Assembly (NCBI RefSeq): GCF_024464595.1
Contig: NZ_JANHAW010000001.1
Coordinates: 1,381,083 to 1,445,082, forward strand
From: Halobellus litoreus
GTDB lineage: Archaea; Halobacteriota; Halobacteria; Halobacteriales; Haloferacaceae
Length of the DNA stretch: 64,000 nt
Direction: 5' to 3'
Shown: in pieces, positions 44,214-52,435 of the stretch
How the letters are laid out: each line of letters opens with the position of its first letter
Position numbering within the stretch: the stretch's first letter is position 1
Program-made: the position numbers and the translations under genes
The notes under the pieces: generated by a model
What the model was told of the DNA's origin: nothing
What the model saw: only the letters and a program-made list of their open reading frames with translations
Databases searched by the model: none

Positions 44214-45403
44214 CGGCCACCTCCGTTCGAGTTCTTGACGGGATTCCCGGCTCGGCCGCCGTTTCCAGTCCCGCCGCGACCGCCGTTCGTGAGCGAGGGG
44301 TCGGTGCACCCTGGGCAGTCCGCCGCCGATTCGGTGGTGCAGATGCAGACGGTGACGTGGCTGATTCCCTTCCCGTCGGGCGCGTAGACGAGACCGTCGG
44401 CGTCGCTGCCGGGGAGGCCCGCGGTGTCGGCTGCGGTCCCGTCGTCCCGGTCGTACTGCTCGAACCCGGGACCGCCCTTGACCGCGACAGTGCAGAGGCT
44501 GGGAACGGCGGCGTCGCTGTCGGCGAGATTCACCAGTCGGAAGGCGACCCCGACTGTCTCGCGCTCGCCGTCTTTATCCACCGTATCGTAGATTTCCAGG
44601 CCGTAGTCGGCGTCGCCCTCGGTGAACGCGTACGTGCCGGGTTCGGCGAAGCTGTCGTCGAGGCCGGGTTGGGTGCCGCCCTCGAACTCCAGTTTGCCGA
44701 GCGTCCGGCAGCACGGGCAGGGGTCGGCGGCGGGACACGGTTCCGTGTCCCGGTCCGCGAAGGGGTTCTCCGGGGTCGTGTGTCGGCACTGGACCGCCGA
44801 GAACCACAGGGGCACGTCGACCGTCTCCGTGCCGACGTACCCGGCGAGCTCGTACTCGACGAGCAGGCAGACCTCGTCGGTCAGACAGTCGACCTCGTCG
44901 GTCGTCGGATCGCCGTCGACGCGGTGTCCCTCGCGGAGGCCGTCGGCGACCTCCCGGAGCGACCCGCTGACGATCCGCTCGATCGGAGTGCCGGAGTCGC
45001 AGTCGGCGTACGACAGCGTCAGCCGGATGGCTTCGGCCAGGGCCGTCGAGGCGGGCGCGGGACAGTCGGTCGCGAGCCACAGCGCCGCGGGGTTGTTGAC
45101 CGCGTCGCCCTCCTGCGGGAGCGCGAACGTGAGGAGCATACTCCCCGCGTCGCCGTCCGCGCCGAGGGAATCGACGGGGATGCGAATCCGCGGGCCGTCG
45201 ACGGTGCCGCTCCCGTCGGGACCTCCCGAACCGGGGCCGGTAAGCAGGTCGTACTCGACGACGAGGTCGACGGTGCCGGTCGTGATCGACGCGTCGAACC
45301 GCTCGGCGTCCCGGAGCATCGCGGCCGTTCCGGTCCCCGTGAGCGCGCCGGCACCGCCGGCGGCGGCCAGCGCCGCCAGCACGCGGCGGCGACTCAGTAT
45401 CAT
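44210..45403 (-). CDS. Secreted SipW-type signal protein, Cys-rich
   Basis: This 397-residue protein starts MILSRRRVLAALAAAGGAG, with RR at residues 5-6 and a hydrophobic stretch that fits Tat export. MLRDAERFDASITTGTVDLVV is the TasA-like entry into the mature chain. The N-terminal domain has several cysteines (DCPAP, DCDSG, VDCLTDEVCLL) probably in disulfides. A cluster of Pro/Cys follows (CPAADPCPCC), then a C-terminal domain resembling surface-exposed modules (LCTVAVKGGPGFEQYD ... GISHVTVCIC) and a Gly/Asn-rich tail. It overlaps both neighbours by 4 nt. Confidence 0.8.
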   Translation of the reverse strand: MILSRRRVLAALAAAGGAGALTGTGTAAMLRDAERFDASITTGTVDLVVEYDLLTGPGSGGPDGSGTVDGPRIRIPVDSLGADGDAGSMLLTFALPQEGDAVNNPAALWLATDCPAPASTALAEAIRLTLSYADCDSGTPIERIVSGSLREVADGLREGHRVDGDPTTDEVDCLTDEVCLLVEYELAGYVGTETVDVPLWFSAVQCRHTTPENPFADRDTEPCPAADPCPCCRTLGKLEFEGGTQPGLDDSFAEPGTYAFTEGDADYGLEIYDTVDKDGERETVGVAFRLVNLADSDAAVPSLCTVAVKGGPGFEQYDRDDGTAADTAGLPGSDADGLVYAPDGKGISHVTVCICTTESAADCPGCTDPSLTNGGRGGTGNGGRAGNPVKNSNGGGR

Positions 45404-46209
45404 TGCGCACCTCCGACGAGGAACGGACTGTCGCCGTCGCAGGCGCCGCCGACGAACGAGAAGTCGAAGCCCAGGGAATCCCCCTGCGCGCGGTTCCCGG
45501 CCGTTTCCGGAAACTCCCAGCGGAGCGCGACGCACCGCAACGCTCCCGGTGGGAGGCAGTCGAACGCGAGCAGTCCTTCGGCGTCGCCGGCGTCCGCCGT
45601 CGGAGCGAACGCGTCGGCGAAGGAAGCGGGAGCGACGAGCGGCGATTCGAGCGTCTCGTCGAACTCCTTCACACCGTTGCAGCTCCCCAGTGGCGAGCCG
45701 TCGCGCCACATCTCCACGAGGACCTCATCGTCGAGTTCGCCCTCGTCGTCCGTCGTGTCGCCGGCGTTCCGCTCGGGACCGTTCACGCCGTTTTCGGCGT
45801 TCTCGGTCATCGATGCGCGGAACCACACGTCGAGTGGCTCCGCGCCGCTGCCGTCGACCACTTCGAGCCCGACGACGAGCGTGCCCGCGTCTCCGGGGAG
45901 GACGTTTCCCACGGAGATGACCGGGCCGGCCGTGTCGGTCACGAACGTCGCCTCGTCGACGTACGCAGGCCCGCTGTCCGGGTCGAGCGTCGCTTCGAGG
46001 CCGTCGTTCGTTCCGGCGTGGTTCGCGACGAAGCCGCCGTTGTATCGTTCGTACCAGGCGATACGGAGCCGTCGGTCGTCCGTGTCGTCTTCCGGTGCCG
46101 CGTACGTATACTGCGAGAAGCGGGGCGAGTCCCGGCGGAGGGAGAACCCGCCGATGGCGAGCGCTCCCCCGCCGATTCCCGTCAACAGTTCCCGACGTGT
46201 GAGTGTCAT
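45400..46209 (-). CDS. Secreted TasA-like protein, first operon gene
   Basis: This 269-residue protein starts MTLTRRELLTGIGGGALAIGG, a twin-arginine signal with RR at 5-6. The mature part follows the skeleton of the larger neighbours: NVLPGDAGTLVVGLEV matches their VKPGDSGEVTVSI segment, and CVALRWEFPETAGNRAQGDS matches CIGFEWTLPYETGNEIQSDS. It lacks a VWA domain. It begins the run of five overlapping genes ending at 42195, after a 223-bp gap from the preceding VWA gene, so the operon promoter should lie there. Confidence 0.8.
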   Translation of the reverse strand: MTLTRRELLTGIGGGALAIGGFSLRRDSPRFSQYTYAAPEDDTDDRRLRIAWYERYNGGFVANHAGTNDGLEATLDPDSGPAYVDEATFVTDTAGPVISVGNVLPGDAGTLVVGLEVVDGSGAEPLDVWFRASMTENAENGVNGPERNAGDTTDDEGELDDEVLVEMWRDGSPLGSCNGVKEFDETLESPLVAPASFADAFAPTADAGDAEGLLAFDCLPPGALRCVALRWEFPETAGNRAQGDSLGFDFSFVGGACDGDSPFLVGGAQ

Positions 46210-46432
46210 TGTCGTTGGTCCCGGATACGCCGGGTCGGTTGGTGGACCGATCTCCCGGTCCGCGTTCTGATAGCGATACAGCACCGGATAGCATAGGTAT
46301 GGAGCGGCTTCGCGACCGATACGACGCCCGTACTCCGTGGCATGGCGTCGTTACCGGGGCACCCGGTCGAACGCCTCGGCCGCGCGACGAGACGTCACGC
46401 GACATCGGCGACGACAGCCGCCGGTGTCGGCG

Positions 46433-47911
46433 TCAGTTTCCGGCGTCAGTCGAGTTCGTCGGCGCGGGTTCGGGCGTCGCGAACGGGGTGTCGTTGTGGC
46501 GCGACTGCTCGACCTCGAAGCCGAAGTCGAAGGTGACGGAGTCCGACTGGATCTCGTTGCCGGTCTCGTACGGGAGCGTCCACTCGAACCCGATGCACTG
46601 GGTCGTCGCACCCGGGTACGGCTGGAGGCCTTCTTCCTGGCGGTCGCCATCGAGAACGATGCCCTCCGAGAGCTGGGCGAAGACTTCCGCCATCGTTCCC
46701 TCTGCGATCTTCTGTTCGCCACCGAGGACGATCTGCGCGATCTCGGCGTAGACGGTGTCGAGGTCCGCGGGGTCGGGAGCGACGAAGGCGTCGTCCGGCG
46801 AGCTCGCCAGCGACTGGAGCAGCGACGTGTTCGCGCTGCCGAGTGCGATCGTGAAGATGCGGATCCCCGCGGTCTTGGCCGCGTTCGCCGCCGTGGTGGC
46901 GGCCGAGGCGCTCGAGTTGCCGTCGCTGAGCAGGATCATCACCTTCGATGCGCCCGCGGTCGCGTTGGTGCCGTTGAGCAATTCGTCGGCACCCTCGTTG
47001 ATGCCGGCGGCGATCGACGTGCCGCCACCCGAGGTGTAGGCGTCGATAGCGTCCTTGACGGCCTGGTAATCGGTCGTCAGCTCCTGGTCGGTCTGGGCGC
47101 TGCTGCTGAAGGAGATCGCGGCGGCCTCGTCCGGGGAGGAGAGGTTGTCGACGAAGCTCGTCGCCGCGGTCTTCAGCGCCGCCAGCGGCGCGCCGCCCAT
47201 CGAGCCCGAGACGTCGGAGACGAGCGCGACTTCCAGCTCCTGTTGCTGGCCGGTGCCGGTCGGCTCGTAGACGTTGTCGCAGTCCTCGTCGTACCAGACG
47301 CAGACCTCGATGGCGTCGGCGAGTTCGCCGAGGCCGTCGGCGTCTTCACCCTCCGCCGACAGCTCCGGTTCGTTCTGGCCGTTCTCGGAGTTCTCCGTGA
47401 TATCGCCGATCATTCGGAGGTAGCCGGGGTTGTCACAGATGTGGATGCTCACGGTCACCTCGCCGGAGTCCCCCGGTTTCACGTCCGAAAGGGTGAACAT
47501 CGGGATGCCGTCGCCGTTCTCGAGGTACTGGTCGGCCTCGGGGCTGCAGAAGTCGAACTGTTCGCCCTGGACGAGGTCCTCCCACTCCTGCATATCCGCG
47601 GGCGAGGGCGCTTGCGCGAGCAGGTAGCGACCGGTCGCCTCGTCGTCGTCGACGATCTCCTCAGCGTCCGGGTACCCCATCGCCCTGACGGCGTCGAGCC
47701 GCCCCGTGCCGCCGAGGTAGGTCGCCTTGTAGTCGAGTTTCAGGTCGAGCGTCCCGGCCTGCAGCGTGTTGTCCGTGAACTCCTCCTCGTCGGAGAAGAA
47801 CGCACTGGTCCCGAGTCCGGTTCCGGCGGAGGCGAGCCCGACCGCGCCCAAGCCCGCGAGAACGCGGCGCCGAGAGAGGTTGTACAGCGGTAGTTCGTTG
47901 TCTTGTGTCAT
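46433..47911 (-). CDS. TasA-like secreted protein with inserted VWA domain, copy 1
   Basis: This 492-residue protein starts with Tat-like LSRRRVLAGLGAVGLASAG (RR at 14-15) and the TasA-like FFSDEEEFTDNTLQAGTLDL at 39-58. DVKPGDSGEVTVSIHICDNP (143-162) and IEVCVWYDEDCDNVYE (201-216) are scaffold strands. A von Willebrand A domain occupies about 226-400, with MIDAS residues Asp233, Ser235, Ser237, Thr298 and Asp330. The scaffold resumes with CIGFEWTLPYETGNEIQSDS and ends about 40 residues later. Residues and order are shared with the protein at 48031. Confidence 0.9.
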   Translation of the reverse strand: MTQDNELPLYNLSRRRVLAGLGAVGLASAGTGLGTSAFFSDEEEFTDNTLQAGTLDLKLDYKATYLGGTGRLDAVRAMGYPDAEEIVDDDEATGRYLLAQAPSPADMQEWEDLVQGEQFDFCSPEADQYLENGDGIPMFTLSDVKPGDSGEVTVSIHICDNPGYLRMIGDITENSENGQNEPELSAEGEDADGLGELADAIEVCVWYDEDCDNVYEPTGTGQQQELEVALVSDVSGSMGGAPLAALKTAATSFVDNLSSPDEAAAISFSSSAQTDQELTTDYQAVKDAIDAYTSGGGTSIAAGINEGADELLNGTNATAGASKVMILLSDGNSSASAATTAANAAKTAGIRIFTIALGSANTSLLQSLASSPDDAFVAPDPADLDTVYAEIAQIVLGGEQKIAEGTMAEVFAQLSEGIVLDGDRQEEGLQPYPGATTQCIGFEWTLPYETGNEIQSDSVTFDFGFEVEQSRHNDTPFATPEPAPTNSTDAGN

Positions 47912-48030
47912 TGGTACGGTGTATCGGCGCGTGGTCCGCGACCGATGCTTTCCTCCCGTCCAGCTGGAGGGAGAGAACCCACCGAGGGAGTCGAACCCCC
48001 GTTGCCGCCGCTGTGGGTCGTGTTCACGGA
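47912..48030. other. Intergenic gap with tRNA-like T arm
   Basis: Between the two VWA genes, 47976-48001 read on the minus strand gives GGGGGTTCGACTCCCTC-GGTGGG, which can fold like a T arm and resembles the 3' end of the tRNA-Gln at 41936 in the opposite orientation. No complete tRNA surrounds it. Confidence 0.35.
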
Positions 48031-49743
48031 TCAGGCGGCGAGTTCCGGTCCGGAGCCGTCGTTGTGCCGCTCCTGCTCGGTGTAGAAGCCGAGGTCGAAG
48101 CCGAGCGTGTCGCCCTGGATCTCGTTGCCGACCTCGAACGGGAGTTCCCAGGACAGGGCGACGCAGTGCATCACGCCGTCCCCGCGGAACGCCTCGCGGT
48201 CCGGGTCGGTCGGATCGTCGTTCAGCTCGTCGTAGATCGTCGCGCGGTTGCCGTCGAGCGGGACGCCGTTCCCGTCGGCCAGCGCGGCCAGGACGTTGTC
48301 GAGCGTGTCCTGCATAATGACCTTCTCCGCGACCGTCTGGGCCGCGAGGTTCCCGAACACGCTCGGGACGTTGAGCGGGTCGTCGACGTCGTTGAAGAAC
48401 GCCGGGTCGCCGCCCGCGCCCCCGGCGGGGCCGGCCATCGCCTGGAGCACGCCATCGTTCGCGCTGCCCACGGAGATGGTGTAGACGTCCGTCGCCGGCG
48501 ACGGCGAGGCCGCGCGGGCGTCGTCGGCGGCGTCCTCGGGCGACGCGAAGGACGTGCTCCCGCCGCCGTTGAAGGACTCGCCGTCCGAGAGGACGATGTT
48601 CCGCTTTTCGGCGCCGCTGCGGCCGTTGGACGCGAGTTCGTCCTGCGCGTCGTCGACGCCCTCGCCGATGTACGTCCCCGTCGCGATCGAGCTCGCGTTC
48701 GAGAACGGGTCCGGGTCGCCGTCGCCGTCGAACGGCGTCGAGCCGGGACCGCCGCTGACGACGTTCGCGAGTTTCTGGCGCAGTCCGGAGAGCGCGCTGT
48801 CGACGACCGAAAGGTCCGTCGTCATCGCCTGGAGGATGCCGGTTCGAGGTTCGGTGTCGTCGCTGCCCTCGCCGTCGAAGTACGCGACGCCGACGTTGGC
48901 GTCGGCGTTCTGCGACTGCAGGTAGTCGACGAACTGCCGGGTCCCGAGTTCGACGAGGTCGATCTTCGTCGTCTCCGGGTGTGTGGTCCCGTTGATCGTG
49001 ATCTCGTCGCCGCTGACGACGCCGCCGTACTGGTCGTACAGCATCGACCCGGAGAAGTCGAGCGTCAGCATAATGTCGACCGGGTCGGCGCCGTCGTAGA
49101 CGTTGTCGCAGTCCTCGTCGTACCAGAGCGTCGCCTGGATCGCGCCGGCGAGGTCGCCGAGGTTGTCCGGATCGACCGCCATCTCGGGCTCGGCGTGGAC
49201 GCCGCCGGACTCGGAGACGTTGTCGGCCTGCATCCAGAGGTAGCCGGGGTTGTCACAGAGGTGCAGCGAGAAGGTGATCTCGCCGGAGTCGCCGGGTTTC
49301 ACGTCGGTGAACTGGACGAGCGTCTCCATCTCCTCGCCGGTGATGGGGTCGACGCCGAAGTCCGCCTCCGAGAGCGGGGGGATGTTCTCACAGTTCAGCA
49401 CCGGGATGTTAGCGCCGTTGCTGTCCTCGTCCTCCTCGTCCGGGAAGTCGCTGTAGCGGATCTGCCCGGCGTCGTTGTCGGCCGCGATGGACTGTTCGCC
49501 GTCGCCGTCGTGGTCGGGGTGGGCGCTGACGAACTGGTGGCCGTCGCCGAAGTCGTAGGTCTGCTGCCAGTCGACGAGCAGGTCGAGTTCGCCCGCGACG
49601 AGCGAGTTGTCGACGAACTCCTCCTCGTCGGAGAAGAACGCGCTCGTTCCGAGGCCGGTGCCCGCGGAGGCGAGCCCGACGACGCCGATTCCGGCGAGCA
49701 TCTTGCGGCGCGATAGCGTGTACAGTTTGGGATCGTTGGTCAT
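48031..49743 (-). CDS. TasA-like secreted protein with inserted VWA domain, copy 2
   Basis: This 570-residue protein starts with TLSRRKMLAGIGVVGLASAG (RR at 12-13) and FFSDEEEFVDNSLVAGELDL. DVKPGDSGEITFSLHLCDNP and ATLWYDEDCDNVYDGAD precede the VWA domain, whose MIDAS is Asp229, Ser231 and Ser233 (LTLDFSGSM), with a later LSDGES. The scaffold resumes at CVALSWELPFEVGNEIQGDT. Compared with copy 1 it has an additional acidic segment at about 62-135 and a longer VWA loop. Disulfide-type cysteines (CDNPGY, DEDCDN) are conserved between the copies. Confidence 0.9.
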   Translation of the reverse strand: MTNDPKLYTLSRRKMLAGIGVVGLASAGTGLGTSAFFSDEEEFVDNSLVAGELDLLVDWQQTYDFGDGHQFVSAHPDHDGDGEQSIAADNDAGQIRYSDFPDEEDEDSNGANIPVLNCENIPPLSEADFGVDPITGEEMETLVQFTDVKPGDSGEITFSLHLCDNPGYLWMQADNVSESGGVHAEPEMAVDPDNLGDLAGAIQATLWYDEDCDNVYDGADPVDIMLTLDFSGSMLYDQYGGVVSGDEITINGTTHPETTKIDLVELGTRQFVDYLQSQNADANVGVAYFDGEGSDDTEPRTGILQAMTTDLSVVDSALSGLRQKLANVVSGGPGSTPFDGDGDPDPFSNASSIATGTYIGEGVDDAQDELASNGRSGAEKRNIVLSDGESFNGGGSTSFASPEDAADDARAASPSPATDVYTISVGSANDGVLQAMAGPAGGAGGDPAFFNDVDDPLNVPSVFGNLAAQTVAEKVIMQDTLDNVLAALADGNGVPLDGNRATIYDELNDDPTDPDREAFRGDGVMHCVALSWELPFEVGNEIQGDTLGFDLGFYTEQERHNDGSGPELAA

Positions 49744-49835
49744 TGGTTGTGGTCCGTGTGGTGGGTGATTTCGGGGTGGTGTCTTGGGTCGTGTCTCACC
49801 TCCGCAGACCGGTCGCGGAGGGTTTCAGAGGTCGT

Positions 49836-51173
49836 TCACTCGACGCTGATGTCGAAGGCGACGCCCTCGTCGCTGCCGGAGTAGTCGCCCTGGACGTCGA
49901 CGGTGACGTCGCCGGAGATCGTGAACGCGTTCGCGACGTCCGCGGCGTCGGTGTCGAAGACGAGGTAGGTCACCTCGCGGTCGGGGCCGTCGTTGCTGGC
50001 CGAGATCGCGTCGGGGCCGCTGAGGGTGACCGGGACGCCGTCGAGGTCGAGCGCGAGGTTCGCGACGCTGACGGTTGCCTCGTCGGCCTTCGTCGTGATC
50101 GCGAGCTTCCCGCTCGGCGCGGGGATCCCGCTGCCGACGTTCACGCCGTCGAGGGTGAACGAGGCGTTGCCGCTCCCGTCGTAGATGTAGCTGAACGGGA
50201 CCGTGTTACCGGGCGTCCAGACGTAGTTGGCCGTGTCGGCGCTGCCGACGTCGGGGCCGACGGCGACTTCCCAGGACCCCGAGGGGCCGTTGTCACCGAA
50301 GCGGCCGCGGGCGAAGGAGGTCTCCTGCTCGGTGGCGAACTCCTGTTGCTTGGCGAAGCCCTCGCCCGTCCGGGTGGTGATCGACGGCGCGCACGGGTTC
50401 GTGGTGCCGTCGTTGTGGCGGGCCTGCAGCGCGTGGAACTCGAAGGACATCGTCAGCGAGTCCGACTGGATCTCGTTGCCGACCTCGTAGGGGATCTCCC
50501 AGAACAGGCAGATGCACGCGCCGGTGATGTACTCTTCTTCGTCGACGACGACTTCCTCGTCGTACGGGGACTGCTCGCCGGGCACGAGGCCGGCGACGCC
50601 GTCGCCGTCGAGCGCCGCACCCGAGGAGATGGCCGCGATCACGTCGACGAGCGAGCCGGAGACGATCTCCTCGCCCTCGACGAACGCGCCGTCGACTTCG
50701 TCGCAGTAGGAGAGTCGCGCCACGATGCTGTCGCCGAGCTCCCCGATGTCGGGCGTGTCGTCGACCGCCATCTCGGGCTCGTTCATTCCGTTTTCGGCCT
50801 GGGAGAGGTCACCGCACGCCCACATGTAGGCGGGGTTGTCCACGATGTCGAAACAGAACTCGACGTGCCCGGAGTCGCCCGGTTTCACGTCGTCGAGGTC
50901 GTAGAACATCCCCGCGGGGTCGCCGTCCTGAGTCCCCATCGCGGAGTCGGCCATATTCTCGACCGCGCCGTCGCTGTCGTAGGAGGCCTCATAGCGGACG
51001 CGCAGGTCGAGCGTCCCGGCTGTCAGCGTGTTGTTCTCGAAGCTCTCCTCGTCGCTGAAATACGCGGAGGTTCCCAGACCGGCGCCCGCGGAGGCGAGGC
51101 CGACGGCACCGAGACCGGCGAGCATTTTTCGGCGTGAGAGGCTGTACAGTTGGGGTTGGTTGTCTTGCGTCAT
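49836..51173 (-). CDS. TasA-like secreted protein without VWA
   Basis: This 445-residue protein starts MTQDNQPQLYSLSRRKMLAG (RR at 14-15) and YFSDEESFENNTLTAGTLDL. It has the same scaffold elements as the VWA proteins (DVKPGDSGHVEFCFDIVDNP, LSYCDEVDG, LFWEIPYEVGNEIQSDS) but the VWA is replaced by a short linker. After the scaffold a C-terminal beta-rich domain of about 165 residues (from AKQQEFATEQ) contains SFTLDGVNVGSG and SVANLALDLDGVPV. It is the first gene after the 381-bp control region and could be the major structural subunit. This last point is inference. Confidence 0.88.
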   Translation of the reverse strand: MTQDNQPQLYSLSRRKMLAGLGAVGLASAGAGLGTSAYFSDEESFENNTLTAGTLDLRVRYEASYDSDGAVENMADSAMGTQDGDPAGMFYDLDDVKPGDSGHVEFCFDIVDNPAYMWACGDLSQAENGMNEPEMAVDDTPDIGELGDSIVARLSYCDEVDGAFVEGEEIVSGSLVDVIAAISSGAALDGDGVAGLVPGEQSPYDEEVVVDEEEYITGACICLFWEIPYEVGNEIQSDSLTMSFEFHALQARHNDGTTNPCAPSITTRTGEGFAKQQEFATEQETSFARGRFGDNGPSGSWEVAVGPDVGSADTANYVWTPGNTVPFSYIYDGSGNASFTLDGVNVGSGIPAPSGKLAITTKADEATVSVANLALDLDGVPVTLSGPDAISASNDGPDREVTYLVFDTDAADVANAFTISGDVTVDVQGDYSGSDEGVAFDISVE

Positions 51174-51554
51174 CGGTTTGTCCGCCCGTCGGACCGTGAG
51201 ACCGTCACCGGTCGTTTCGGGACGAATTACCCCACAGCCTATGTGGTATTACCTATGCGCCGGTTCAACGGTTTTAGCCGCTGAAGAGGCCATTTTCAGG
51301 GACTCGTTGCAGCATTTCGGGGGTCGGATACGTCGGCTCTACCGCCCCGTATAGCCGCCGTACCGGATCCGTCCGAGCAACCTACCGGTCGAGTCCGGGG
51401 CCCGTACCGGTCGGTCCGGCGGTCGTACCGGTCAGTCCACCTGGTATACCGGGTCAGCGACGGTCGATCCCGATTTCGTACGGCGAGCGTTCCGTTCCGG
51501 GGTCGAGAGATAGTCGATTCATGGCTATACCCGGCAAGCTCCTCTCGAAGCCTG
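51174..51554. other. Divergent control region of the surface cluster
   Basis: No gene is seen. The region lies between the minus-strand TasA-like gene and the plus-strand winged-helix gene. It contains a degenerate tandem array at 51340-51466 and the short motif TACCTATGC at 51250-51258. Confidence 0.6.
51340..51466. repeat. Degenerate 21-22 bp tandem array
   Basis: Six units start at 51340, 51361, 51383, 51405, 51426 and 51447, each beginning TACCG and mostly TACCGGTCNGTCC. Spacing of 21-22 bp equals two helical turns, so a protein could bind every unit on one face of the DNA. The array lies in the divergent control region of the surface-protein cluster. Confidence 0.75.
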
Positions 51555-52097
51555 ATGTTCCAGCGATCCGCGCTCCCGGAGGTGGAAGTGTACCACGTAC
51601 TGAGCAACGCGCGCCGCAGAGAGGCGCTCGCGGAGCTGTGGACCCAGCCGGAGGCGCTGTCGCTGCGAGAGCTATCCGAACGTGTTGCGGCGACCGAGTC
51701 CGGGCAGAGCCCCGCTCCGCGGGCGCTCCGCGAGAGCGTGTACAACGCGCTCCATCAGACGCACCTCCCGAAGATGGACGAACTCGGACTGGTCGAGTAC
51801 GATCCCGACCGGAAGCTGGTTCGCGTGTGCGCGCAGGCGGGTCACCTGGGGCGGTATATGGACGTGACGACGCGAGCGGGGGTGACGTGGGGAGAGTACT
51901 ACCGCGCGCTCGGCGTCGTCGGTCTGTTCGCCACCGTCGCGTCGCTCGCCTCGGTACCCGGATTCTCGGCCGTCGATCCACTCGTCCCTGCGACCGCCTT
52001 CCTCGTCTTCTTCGCCGTCTCGACGGCCTATCAACTCGTTGCCGCGCGACTCGGCGCGCGAGGTCGGCTCGCACGGCTCCGCGCTCGATTGTTCTGA
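51555..52097 (+). CDS. Membrane-anchored winged-helix protein, copy 1
   Basis: This 180-residue protein has a winged-helix domain of the haloarchaeal DUF7344 type (family name from memory): YHVLSNARRREALAELW, LSLRELSERVAATE, and LRESVYNALHQTHLPKMDELGLVEYDPDRK. Two hydrophobic segments at about 118-137 and 142-162 anchor it in the membrane. Its closest relative in the window is at 53445 with the same layout. It is divergent from the secreted-protein cluster with a tandem array between, so it is the best candidate for a local regulator. Confidence 0.85.
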   Translation: MFQRSALPEVEVYHVLSNARRREALAELWTQPEALSLRELSERVAATESGQSPAPRALRESVYNALHQTHLPKMDELGLVEYDPDRKLVRVCAQAGHLGRYMDVTTRAGVTWGEYYRALGVVGLFATVASLASVPGFSAVDPLVPATAFLVFFAVSTAYQLVAARLGARGRLARLRARLF

Positions 52098-52435
52098 ACT
52101 CGCGGCGCGGCGACCGTCCGATCGAAGGAGCAGAGGGCTCGAATCAATTCACAGCCGCGGGTCCGGAAGACCACAGTTTTGGAGTCAAACAATCACAGCA
52201 ACGGTTGTGGATCCGAATCGGCCACTGCGGGAGATTCGAATCGACAAGCGTGAAGCAAGATCGGCCCGCCGTAAAAATCACTGTCCCCTCGGACAACTCC
52301 CGTCGAAACACGTTCTTTTGCGAGAGAGAGTCAGAGGGGGTTCGGTCCGCGATCGTGAACCGCGGGTTCCACTCGTCGTTCGAGAGTGACCAGCCCGCGG
52401 TCACGACGGTAGTCACTCCCCGGTTTCGGCGATAA
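52098..52435. other. AT-richer stretch without a supported gene
   Basis: A minus-strand frame of 100 codons exists at 52144-52446 but overlaps the end of the next gene and lacks haloarchaeal codon bias and acidic composition. I see no repeat or RNA gene. Confidence 0.4.

Noticed and set aside
47976-48001. A full tRNA gene between the VWA genes
   Set aside because: Only a T-arm-like fragment is present; no matching acceptor 5' strand, D arm or anticodon arm surrounds it.
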